Part shown: positions 6,807-12,491 of the stretch, in pieces | How the letters are laid out: the number at the start of each line of letters is the position of its first letter | Position numbering within the stretch: position 1 is the stretch's first letter | Assembly: GCA_023129815.1 (NCBI GenBank) | Contig: JAGMBH010000014.1 | Location: forward strand, 1-13,734 | DNA: 13,734 bases | Source: Dehalococcoidia bacterium | GTDB lineage: Bacteria; Chloroflexota; Dehalococcoidia; GIF9; AB-539-J10 | Reading direction: 5' to 3' | Notes under the pieces: model-generated | Database searches by the model: none | What the model was told of the DNA's origin: nothing | Seen by the model: only the letters and a program-made list of their open reading frames with translations | Position numbers and translations under genes: made by a program

Positions 6807-6833
6807 ATAATATATTGTATTGCGATATATTAT
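6807..6833. promoter_or_regulatory. AT-rich inverted repeat in the U32 gene leader
   Basis: ATAATATAT (6807-6815) and ATATATTAT (6825-6833) are perfect 9-bp arms around a 9-base centre. The right arm overlaps the -10 hexamer proposed for the U32 gene on the minus strand, and the rest would be at the 5' end of its transcript. It could be a second regulator site or simply AT-rich promoter sequence. Confidence 0.35.
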
Positions 6834-6855
6834 ATACTTGGAAACAGCGTGTCAA
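6829..6855 (-). promoter_or_regulatory. Candidate promoter for the U32 gene
   Basis: On the minus strand, TTGACA (6850-6855) and TATAAT (6829-6834) are both perfect consensus hexamers but with a short 15-bp spacer. The -35 lies in the left arm of the 11-bp inverted repeat shared with the divergent ligase promoter, so binding of a protein to that repeat should affect it. The transcript would have a leader of about 90 bases. Confidence 0.5.
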
Positions 6856-6878
6856 TACTGCCTGTCAAGTATTGACAC
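6849..6878. promoter_or_regulatory. Candidate operator: perfect 11-bp inverted repeat between divergent genes
   Basis: GTGTCAATACT (6849-6859) and AGTATTGACAC (6868-6878) are exact reverse complements with an 8-base centre. Inside it a second palindrome TGTCAAGTATTGACA (6863-6877) reuses the right arm, so the half-site TGTCAA occurs three times: two direct and one inverted. The repeat overlaps the -35 regions of both divergent promoters. This geometry fits a homodimeric repressor or activator site (TetR, MarR or GntR type). No regulator gene is in the window, and I do not recognise the motif. Confidence 0.6.
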
Positions 6879-6890
6879 GAGTGGTATACT
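6862..6890 (+). promoter_or_regulatory. Candidate extended -10 promoter of the acyl-CoA ligase gene
   Basis: TATACT (6885-6890) is preceded by TGG, an extended -10 element. At 17 bp upstream lies CTGTCA (6862-6867), a 4-of-6 match to -35. The spacer is the right arm of the inverted repeat, so the site is well placed for repression or activation. Transcription would start near 6897, giving a leader of about 50 bases. Confidence 0.55.
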
Positions 6891-6907
6891 TTTGGCAAAT
6901 ATCTCTT

Positions 6908-6928
6908 GGAGGTAGCGTGAGGCTCTAG
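6908..6928 (+). other. Strong ribosome-binding site with a 3-codon in-frame ORF in the ligase leader
   Basis: GGAGGT at 6908-6913 is the best Shine-Dalgarno in the leader. It is followed 3 bases later by GTG AGG CTC TAG (6917-6928), in the same frame as the ligase ATG at 6947. The ATG itself has only AGAAGG directly abutting it. Either the ligase once began at GTG and gained a TAG, or the mini-ORF tunes translation, or the strong site serves the ATG at an unusual distance. Confidence 0.4.
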
Positions 6929-6946
6929 TCTCGTGCAAATAGAAGG

Positions 6947-8440
6947 ATGAATATTAAACAGATGTTAGAGAAAACTGCTAGTGAAGTGTCGCAAAAGGAA
7001 GTTATTGTCCTTGGTTCTCAAAGGATTACTTATGGAGAATTGGAGGAAGCTTCTAACAAGACAGCCAACACCCTTATAGGGTTGGGGATAGAGAAGGGTG
7101 ACCATGTGGCTATTTTAATGTCTCATAGCCCTGAATGGGTCATCAATTATTTCGGGGTTATTAAGGCTGGTGGCGTAGCCGTACTTCTGAGTTCTATGCT
7201 CAAAGCACCTGAGCTCGATTCTTTATTGCGTGACTCCGATGCTAAGATCCTCCTAACTGAGAACAAATTCTCCCAGATGCTCTCTGCTGTTTTGCCTAGC
7301 ATTCCCTTGCTAAGGCAGGTTCTAGAAGTTGAGGGAGACTCTTATAAAACAATGGTAGCTGGTAGTTCTGCTGCATCGCCTGATGTTGATATAGATGATG
7401 AGGATAAAGCTACTATCATATATACCTCTGGCGTGTTAGGCAAACAAAAGGGTGTGGTGTATACCCATGCTTCCCTTTTGGGGACTCCTGATATAGTTTC
7501 TGCCGGTATAAGGCGAGGCAGAGAAGATGTAGTTATAGATACGGTTTCTTTCTTCTATCTTTTTGGATTGAGCGAGGTTCTTTTTGGTTCCCTTATAAAG
7601 GGATCCACTGTGGTAATCATCCCTCATTTCACCCCTAGAGCTGCTTTAGAAGCTATAGAGAGGGAGAGAGGAAGCATACTTTTTGGGGTTCCGGCAATGC
7701 ATAATGCTTTGGCTATGTTGCGGGATGAGATCATTAAGAGCTATGACCTTAGTTCCTTGAGGGTGGCCTCTACCGCTGGGGCGAAGTCTTCTCCTCGCCT
7801 TATGAGGATGCTGGAGGATAAGTTCAATTTAACTCTCTGTGAGACATATGGTCTTTCGGAGCTTTCAGTTGTTTCTATGAGCACTCTTGCTAACCACAAA
7901 CTGGGGACAGTTGGCAAGCCTATTTGTGACCTCAAGGTAATAGATGATGGTGGTAAGGAAGTTACGCAAGGCGAGATAGGGGAGGCTGTCTTCAAAGTCC
8001 CCTGGGTGATGAAAGAATACTATAAGGCGCCTGAGCTCACCGCGCAGGTCCTTAAAGATGGCTGGTTTCACACCGGTGATTTGGTCAGGATGGATGAAGA
8101 TGGTTACCTTGAGTATGTGGAAAAGAAATCTTTCATAATAGTGACCTCATCGGGACTTAAAATTTCTCCCTGGGAGGTTGAGGAGGTGCTTTTGAGGCAT
8201 CCTGGTGTGGCTGAAGCAGCCTATGTAGGAGTTAAAGATGTACGAGGTGGGCAGATTCCCATAGCATTTATAGTACTTAAGGAAAGGCAAGGTGCTACCG
8301 CAGAGGAATTAGCCAGTTTTTGTTGTCAGAACCTAGCTGACTTTAAGTTGCCCAAGAAATTTGAGTTTGTGGGTAGCATACCTAAGACTGGCTCAGGAAA
8401 AATTGATAGACAGCGACTCAAAGGGGGGATGCAAATCTAG
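6947..8440 (+). CDS. AMP-forming acyl-CoA synthetase/ligase (ANL superfamily)
   Basis: This 497-residue, complete adenylate-forming enzyme would activate a carboxylate with ATP to an acyl-adenylate and transfer it to CoA or another thiol. Visible motifs: phosphate loop YTSGVLGKQKGV (159-170), ETYGLSE (299-305), DGWFHTGD (371-378), hinge/G-loop KKSFIIVTSSGLKISPWEVE (393-412) and PKTGSGKIDRQRL (479-491) with catalytic Lys485. The phosphate loop departs from the usual SGTTGxPKG: the two Thr are Val and Leu, and Pro is Gln. The usual Arg-x-Lys-Asp before the G-loop is EKKS. These changes could lower activity or reflect a specialised acid. ATG 6947 fits the family N-terminus. The gene is divergent from the U32 gene across a shared operator-like repeat. 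The substrate cannot be read from sequence; a fatty or aryl acid is plausible. Confidence 0.85.
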   Translation: MNIKQMLEKTASEVSQKEVIVLGSQRITYGELEEASNKTANTLIGLGIEKGDHVAILMSHSPEWVINYFGVIKAGGVAVLLSSMLKAPELDSLLRDSDAKILLTENKFSQMLSAVLPSIPLLRQVLEVEGDSYKTMVAGSSAASPDVDIDDEDKATIIYTSGVLGKQKGVVYTHASLLGTPDIVSAGIRRGREDVVIDTVSFFYLFGLSEVLFGSLIKGSTVVIIPHFTPRAALEAIERERGSILFGVPAMHNALAMLRDEIIKSYDLSSLRVASTAGAKSSPRLMRMLEDKFNLTLCETYGLSELSVVSMSTLANHKLGTVGKPICDLKVIDDGGKEVTQGEIGEAVFKVPWVMKEYYKAPELTAQVLKDGWFHTGDLVRMDEDGYLEYVEKKSFIIVTSSGLKISPWEVEEVLLRHPGVAEAAYVGVKDVRGGQIPIAFIVLKERQGATAEELASFCCQNLADFKLPKKFEFVGSIPKTGSGKIDRQRLKGGMQI

Positions 8441-8472
8441 AATTGGCTTGAACTAGAGCGTTGAGACTAGTA

Positions 8473-8586
8473 ATGTCTGACTTTGGTTATTTGACTTCCA
8501 AGCAGATATTGACAATGGTGAACCTATTTGCTAGCATTGCTTGCTTAGCTTTATACATCTGGTTCTTAATCATGAAGAGAGCATAA
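8473..8586 (+). CDS. Possible 37-residue single-helix membrane peptide
   Basis: The frame runs ATG 8473 to TAA 8584-8586, encoding 37 residues: a short polar start (MSDFGYLTSKQ), a hydrophobic segment of about 21 residues (LTMVNLFASIACLALYIWFLI) and a basic end MKRA, which looks like one transmembrane helix with a cytoplasmic positive tail. It stops 1 base before the TTG start of the radical SAM gene, and its last codons hold that gene's Shine-Dalgarno, as in translational coupling. Its own ribosome-binding site is weak (GAG only). A candidate promoter inside the frame argues the other way. It resembles no family I know. Confidence 0.4.
   Translation: MSDFGYLTSKQILTMVNLFASIACLALYIWFLIMKRA
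8509..8537 (+). promoter_or_regulatory. Possible promoter for the radical SAM gene
   Basis: TTGACA (8509-8514) is a perfect -35. At 17 bp lies TAGCAT (8532-8537), a 4-of-6 match to -10. It would start transcription near 8544, about 45 bases before the TTG start codon. It overlaps the small ORF proposed at 8473-8586, and only one of the two may be functional. Confidence 0.35.
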
Positions 8587-8587
8587 T

Positions 8588-10090
8588 TTGAAAATACTTC
8601 TTGTTTATCCACAATATCCAGATGCCTTCTGGAGTTTTAAGTACGCTTTAAGATTCATTTCAAAAAAGGCGGCTTTCCCTCCTTTGGGATTACTAACTGT
8701 AGCTGCCATGCTTCCTAATGAGTGGCAGAAAAAGCTTGTAGATATGAACACAACAACCTTAACCGAGGAAAACATTAAATGGGCTGATTATGTATTTATC
8801 AGTGCTATGGTTGTGCAAAAAGAATCGGTGAAGGAAGTTATTGCCAGATGTAGGAAATTCAATACAAGAGTAGTTGTCGGTGGTCCTCTTTTTACCACGG
8901 CATATAAACAATTTGCGCTATATGAACAGGTTGATCTTAGTGATGTAGACCATTTTGTGCTTGGTGAGGCCGAAGCTACTCTTCCTCTATTCTTAGAAGA
9001 CTTACAGAAGGGACGTGCTCAACATATTTACACCTCTAACGAGCACCCTGATATAACAAAAACACCTATCCCACTTTGGGAGCTTATTGACATGAAAAAA
9101 TATGCTTCAATGAGTGTTCAGTATTCTCGAGGCTGTCCTTTCAATTGTGAATTTTGTGATATTATCATCTTGGACGGGCACAGACCACGGACAAAGGATA
9201 AACACCAGCTAGTAGCTGAACTTGAGGCATTATATTGTCAAGGATGGCGGGATGGCGTATTTATTGTTGATGATAATTTTATCGGAAACAAGAGGAAGTT
9301 AAAGGCAGAAACGCTACCAGCGCTGATTAGATGGTCTCAGGGGAGAAAATACCCCTTTTGGTTTTCTACGGAGGCATCTATAAATCTTGCTGACGATGAA
9401 GAGCTAATGCAATTGATGACCAAAGCAGGGTTTGACACAGTATTTGTTGGCATTGAAACTCCAAATGAGGAGAGCCTAGTTGAATGTAGCAAGTTTCAAA
9501 ATGTGAATCGTGATTTGATAGCTTCAGTTAAGAAGATTCAAAACTATGGGCTACAGGTACAAGGGGGGTTTATTGTTGGCTTTGACAGCGATCCACCTTC
9601 AATTTTTAAAAGTCAAATCAATTTCATTCAGAGGAGTGGAATCGTTACTGCAATGGTTGGTTTGCTAAATGCTCCGCCTGGCACAAGACTATACCAACGA
9701 CTGAAAAAGGAAAAGCGTTTATTGCCGGGCGGTTCTGGCGACAATACAGATGGTACAATCAACTTCATCCCTAAGATGGACTATGAAACTCTTATCAATG
9801 GCTATAAGAATATCGTAAAGACAATCTATTCATCTAGGCAGCATTACGAGCGGATTAAAACATTTCTAAGAGAATATAAACCTCGAAGAGTGAGGAAGGG
9901 CAAACTCCACTTTTACCAGATTAGAGCGGTTGTTAAATCCATGTGGTTTTTGGGTGTCAAAGAAAAGGGAAGGAGATATTACTGGAGGCTTTTTGGTTCA
10001 ACCTTGCTCAAAAAACCCCGGTTTTTTCCTTTATTCATAACTCTTACCGTCTATGGATTCCACTTCCGTAAGGTTGCTAAGAAAATATAG
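8588..10090 (+). CDS. B12-binding-domain radical SAM protein, HpnP/DUF4070-like
   Basis: This 500-residue protein has an N-terminal cobalamin-binding-like Rossmann domain (MKILLVYPQYP, PPLGLLTVAAML, VVVGGPLFT, VLGEAEATLPLFL). A radical SAM barrel follows with C183-x3-C187-x2-C190 in YSRGCPFNCEFCDI, which binds the [4Fe-4S] cluster. Then come VDDNFIGNK, FSTEASINLADD, VFVGIETP and QGGFIVGFDSD, and a basic C-terminal region. The order and the phrases RGCPFxCEFCDI, STEASINLADD and GFIVGFDS recall HpnP, the hopanoid C-2 methylase, and its DUF4070 relatives, so methylation of an unactivated carbon in a lipid is a reasonable guess. No hopanoid genes are in the window. The start is TTG 8588, with GAAGAGAG (8574-8581) 6 bases upstream. 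Substrate unknown. Confidence 0.8.
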   Translation: MKILLVYPQYPDAFWSFKYALRFISKKAAFPPLGLLTVAAMLPNEWQKKLVDMNTTTLTEENIKWADYVFISAMVVQKESVKEVIARCRKFNTRVVVGGPLFTTAYKQFALYEQVDLSDVDHFVLGEAEATLPLFLEDLQKGRAQHIYTSNEHPDITKTPIPLWELIDMKKYASMSVQYSRGCPFNCEFCDIIILDGHRPRTKDKHQLVAELEALYCQGWRDGVFIVDDNFIGNKRKLKAETLPALIRWSQGRKYPFWFSTEASINLADDEELMQLMTKAGFDTVFVGIETPNEESLVECSKFQNVNRDLIASVKKIQNYGLQVQGGFIVGFDSDPPSIFKSQINFIQRSGIVTAMVGLLNAPPGTRLYQRLKKEKRLLPGGSGDNTDGTINFIPKMDYETLINGYKNIVKTIYSSRQHYERIKTFLREYKPRRVRKGKLHFYQIRAVVKSMWFLGVKEKGRRYYWRLFGSTLLKKPRFFPLFITLTVYGFHFRKVAKKI

Positions 10091-10191
10091 TAGCACCCAA
10101 TTTTAGCTCTGTATTAGTGGATTAACCTCGTGTTATACCTTTCTATTTAGGAGCGGGCGTTTTGTGCCATGGGGTGGGGGCAGCGACTTAA

Positions 10192-10310
10192 TCAATCACT
10201 ACTGTAGAATCCAAACTCGATAAGTCCCTCTCCGTTATGCACTGCGGTTGGTGTTGAGGCTTCATTAACATAAAGTTCATCACATTGAAGCTGGGATAAG
10301 ACCTCTAAAA
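10192..10310 (-). pseudogene. C-terminal remnant of a third degV gene
   Basis: Read on the minus strand, about 38 codons ending at TGA (10192-10194) give LQCDELYVNEAS, then TAVHNGEGLIEFGFYSSD. This aligns almost residue for residue with the C-terminus of the DegV encoded at 11323-12192 (HCDELYINEAA, AVHNGQGLIEFGFYVSD) and much less well with the adjacent DegV (10403-11275), whose tail ends IHNGPGCIWLAWYGGD. It is therefore the tail of a separate lost copy. No start codon or N-terminal part exists; upstream the sequence becomes a U32 fragment in another frame. Confidence 0.85.
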
Positions 10311-10390
10311 GATTCAATAAATCCATCTAAGGCTTGGTTAGCAATATAGGTTTTGGGTGGCTGGGCTTGCAGAAGGGAGCGAAATCTTAG
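10305..10390 (-). pseudogene. Fragment of a second U32-family gene
   Basis: The minus-strand reading gives AQPPKTYIANQALDGFIES, matching GSPPKVYIDNQALDGFIDF (residues 304-322) of the intact U32 protein at 5588-6730. Homology stops at a sharp junction with the degV tail near 10305-10312, and the two are in different frames. A 39-codon frame with an ATG (10280-10399) passes through the junction, but it ends in out-of-frame degV sequence and I do not regard it as a gene. Confidence 0.8.
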
Positions 10391-10402
10391 TTGTCTCATG
10401 CT

Positions 10403-11275
10403 TTAGTCCCCACCATACCATGCGAGCCAGATACACCCCGGCCCGTTGTGAATTGCTAGCAGTGGCAAGACTGGAGTGATGTAAAGCTCGGCACAATCGA
10501 AGCGGGATAAAAGTCTTTTCTTTAGTTCCTCTGCCTCATCAGGCACATTAGCGTGATTTATTATAGCGTGCAGCTTTTTATTTCCGCTTCTCTCCTTCAC
10601 TATCCCCAGCATCTTTTCCATCAGCTTGGTTTTAGTTTTAGCTCTTGTCAATGGTACTATCACTCCTCCGGTGGAAGCATCTAGTCCTAAGAGCGACTTC
10701 GTGGAGATTGTAGAACTAGCCCAGTGGCGAGCTTTGCCTATTCTGCCTCCCTTTGCCAGGTAATAAAGGTCTTCGACTATGTAGATCTGTCTTACTTGCG
10801 TTACCATGTTATTAGCCATCTCGGTTATTTCAGCAAGTCTCTTTCCCTTGGCAGTGGCTTTTGCTGCTTCCAGAGCAATGAGCATTTGAGCTCCACAACA
10901 GGTGCCACTATTAATTATTTCAATGGTGACTTTATCCAACTCACCTCGGAGCATCTCTTTAGCTTGCGTTGCTGCATTATATGCCATGCCTAATCTTGGG
11001 CTATAAGTTACACACAAAATGGACTTTACCTTCTTGGCTAGCTCTCGATAAATCTCCAGATAGTCTGATATAGAGGGAGATGAGGTTGTGGGGAATTTTT
11101 CTGCCTCCCTTAATTGAGGTAATTGAGCATAAAACTCACTTAGGTTCATATCTATGTCCAGATAATCTTTGCCATCCATCGTAATATGGGTTGATACTAC
11201 TGTAATACCATAAGTTTCTGCTATTTCTGGTGTCAAAAGGGAAACTGAATCAGTTATTATGGCTACCTTGCTCAT
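10403..11275 (-). CDS. DegV family fatty-acid-binding protein (FakB-like), copy 1
   Basis: DegV/FakB proteins hold a fatty acid so that the kinase FakA can make acyl-phosphate, which enters phospholipid synthesis via PlsX/PlsY. The 290-residue length is typical. Motifs: ITDSVSLL near the N-terminus (7-14), TTSSPS (63-68), which corresponds to the family's Thr-Ser-x-Pro-Ser ligand loop, LYYLAKGGRIG (170-180), and His276 in IHNGPG (275-280), the conserved His-x-Gly-Pro-Gly. All the family's recognisable binding elements are present, so this copy looks competent. The start ATG has AAGGAGGT 5 bases upstream. It is 47 bp after the second degV and probably co-transcribed with it. A FakA gene is not in the window, so the link to FakA is inference. 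The C-terminus (CIWLAWYGGD) is unlike that of copy 2. Confidence 0.9.
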   Translation of the reverse strand: MSKVAIITDSVSLLTPEIAETYGITVVSTHITMDGKDYLDIDMNLSEFYAQLPQLREAEKFPTTSSPSISDYLEIYRELAKKVKSILCVTYSPRLGMAYNAATQAKEMLRGELDKVTIEIINSGTCCGAQMLIALEAAKATAKGKRLAEITEMANNMVTQVRQIYIVEDLYYLAKGGRIGKARHWASSTISTKSLLGLDASTGGVIVPLTRAKTKTKLMEKMLGIVKERSGNKKLHAIINHANVPDEAEELKKRLLSRFDCAELYITPVLPLLAIHNGPGCIWLAWYGGD

Positions 11276-11322
11276 GTTAACCTCCTTATAGCATTATAGT
11301 ATTAGTCGGGAATCTAACCTAA

Positions 11323-12192
11323 TTAATCACTGACATAGAATCCAAACTCGATAAGGCCCTGTCCATTATGAACCGCTGCTACTGGCGCAGCTTCGTTGAT
11401 ATAAAGCTCATCACAGTGGCATTGGGAGAGAAGCATTTGCTTCAATCGCTCAGCTTCTTCGAGGACATTAGTATGGACTATGGCGGCATGGAGTTTCTTA
11501 TTTCCTATCCTTTCTTTAGCTATGTCAACCATCTTCTCCATTATCTGCGTTTTGGTTTTGGCTCTGGCTACAGGTTTTGTCACCCCTCCTGTGGAGGCAT
11601 TAATTTCCACAATAGCTCTGAAGCTGGTTTTTGATTCCGCTTCTGCCCAGGATTTGGCCTCGAATATTCTACCCAATCTGTCCAAATAGAAAAGAGTGTC
11701 TCGCGTTGAAAGTTGATTTATTCGTGGTATCATGTTGTTAACGATTTGAATTATCTCATTGAAGTTCTTGCCCTGTCTTGCTGCCCTTGCTGCCTCAAGG
11801 ACGATCAATAGTTCAGAACTCTCAACAGTTTTGGAATCAACGACTTCAATTGCTGTTTTCGGTAGCTTTTCCTGAGCTATTTCCTTAGCCTCTATCGCTG
11901 TGCCATATGCCATAGTAAAACTTGAGGTCATAGAGATATGCAAGATGGCTTCTGCTCTTCGGCTTAACTCTTGGTAAGCTTCCAAGAATTCTCCTATGGA
12001 AGGGGCTGAGGTTGTAGGCAGGTTTTCCTTTTGCTTAAGCCGAGTATAAAACTGGTTTTTATCTATCGTTGTTTCAAGATAACTTTTGCCATCCATGACG
12101 ACATGAAACGGAATTACTTTGATGCCATACTCCTTAGCTTTTTCTTGTGGAACTGAAGCGATAGTGTCAGTCATAACAGCCACTTTGCTCAT
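11323..12192 (-). CDS. DegV family fatty-acid-binding protein (FakB-like), copy 2
   Basis: This 289-residue paralogue of the neighbouring DegV has the same start (MSKVA..TD), TTSAPS (60-65), LFYLDRLGRI (167-176), ASTGGV plus ARAKTKTQIMEKM, and His275 in VHNGQG. Two departures from the family: the first Gly of the Lys-Gly-Gly-Arg-Ile loop is Leu, and the Pro of His-x-Gly-Pro-Gly is Gln. It may thus prefer a different fatty acid. I start it at ATG 12192, not at the longer in-frame ATG 12264, because AAGGAGG sits 6 bases upstream of 12192 and the paralogue begins at the same residue. The longer frame would also run over the promoter. It is the first gene of the degV pair. Confidence 0.9.
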   Translation of the reverse strand: MSKVAVMTDTIASVPQEKAKEYGIKVIPFHVVMDGKSYLETTIDKNQFYTRLKQKENLPTTSAPSIGEFLEAYQELSRRAEAILHISMTSSFTMAYGTAIEAKEIAQEKLPKTAIEVVDSKTVESSELLIVLEAARAARQGKNFNEIIQIVNNMIPRINQLSTRDTLFYLDRLGRIFEAKSWAEAESKTSFRAIVEINASTGGVTKPVARAKTKTQIMEKMVDIAKERIGNKKLHAAIVHTNVLEEAERLKQMLLSQCHCDELYINEAAPVAAVHNGQGLIEFGFYVSD

Positions 12193-12236
12193 ATTGGCCT
12201 CCTTAGCCTTGTTGCTCAATACGTCGCAGTCCGATG

Positions 12237-12264
12237 TATATACCAAATAAAATATTCCTGTCAC
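12237..12264 (-). promoter_or_regulatory. Candidate promoter of the degV pair
   Basis: On the minus strand GTGACA (12259-12264) is 5 of 6 to the -35 consensus. TATATA (12237-12242) follows after 16 bp, 4 of 6 to the -10. Transcription would start near 12230, leaving a leader of about 38 bases that contains the Shine-Dalgarno AAGGAGG of copy 2. Confidence 0.45.
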
Positions 12265-12298
12265 GTCTTAATTAGGCGATTGTTGAGTAAGACTTGCC

Positions 12299-12340
12299 TG
12301 TCATTTCCGACAAAGCGAGGGGTCTAGACTCCTTCCCCTT
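12299..12340 (+). repeat. Dispersed GTCA..AGCGAG repeat, copy A
   Basis: The sequence TGTCATTTCCGACAAAGCGA followed by GGGGTCTAGACTCCTTCC resembles a widespread intergenic repeat of the form GTCATTCCGAGCGAAGCGAGGAATCTAGA seen in environmental genomes. This identification is from memory. A related copy begins at 13713 on the same strand, so the two flank dnaN. Confidence 0.5.
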
Positions 12341-12491
12341 CACTTCATTTGAGAGTTTAAAGACTCAGGGAGACAAAACAAACGATGTCACTTTGTGGGG
12401 ATTTTGGGCAGCAAATCCTGATGAGGCATTATTTCAAGCTGTGGCTGGAATTTGGCAGCTTTGGCCTCTATCCTCTTTGGGATTAGTTTCT

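Larger units (their letters stand above)
10091..10402. other. Intergenic stretch with a gene-decay scar
   Basis: The first 100 bases (10091-10191) hold nothing I can name, apart from a short GGC/GCC pair around 10157-10168. The remaining 200 bases are the degV tail and U32 fragment listed separately. No convincing rho-independent terminator separates the convergent radical SAM and degV genes. Confidence 0.5.
12193..12491. other. Spacer between dnaN and the degV pair
   Basis: This 299-bp spacer contains the degV promoter, a dispersed-repeat copy at 12299-12340, and about 150 bp without a recognisable feature. Weak stems (GGATTT/AAATCC at 12400-12419) lack a T-run and are not convincing terminators. 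The open plus-strand frame 12294-12569 starts inside the repeat and runs antisense into dnaN. Confidence 0.5.

Noticed and set aside
10010..10027. AAAAAACC/GGTTTTTT inverted repeat as a terminator
   Set aside because: It lies inside the radical SAM coding region, has almost no G/C stem and no room for a loop.
10280..10399. 39-codon minus-strand frame with an ATG downstream of degV copy 1
   Set aside because: It consists of a U32 fragment followed by out-of-frame degV sequence, so it is a scar and not a gene.
12193..12264. 24-residue N-terminal extension of DegV copy 2 from ATG 12264
   Set aside because: The AAGGAGG site and similarity to the paralogue both point to ATG 12192; the extension covers the candidate promoter.
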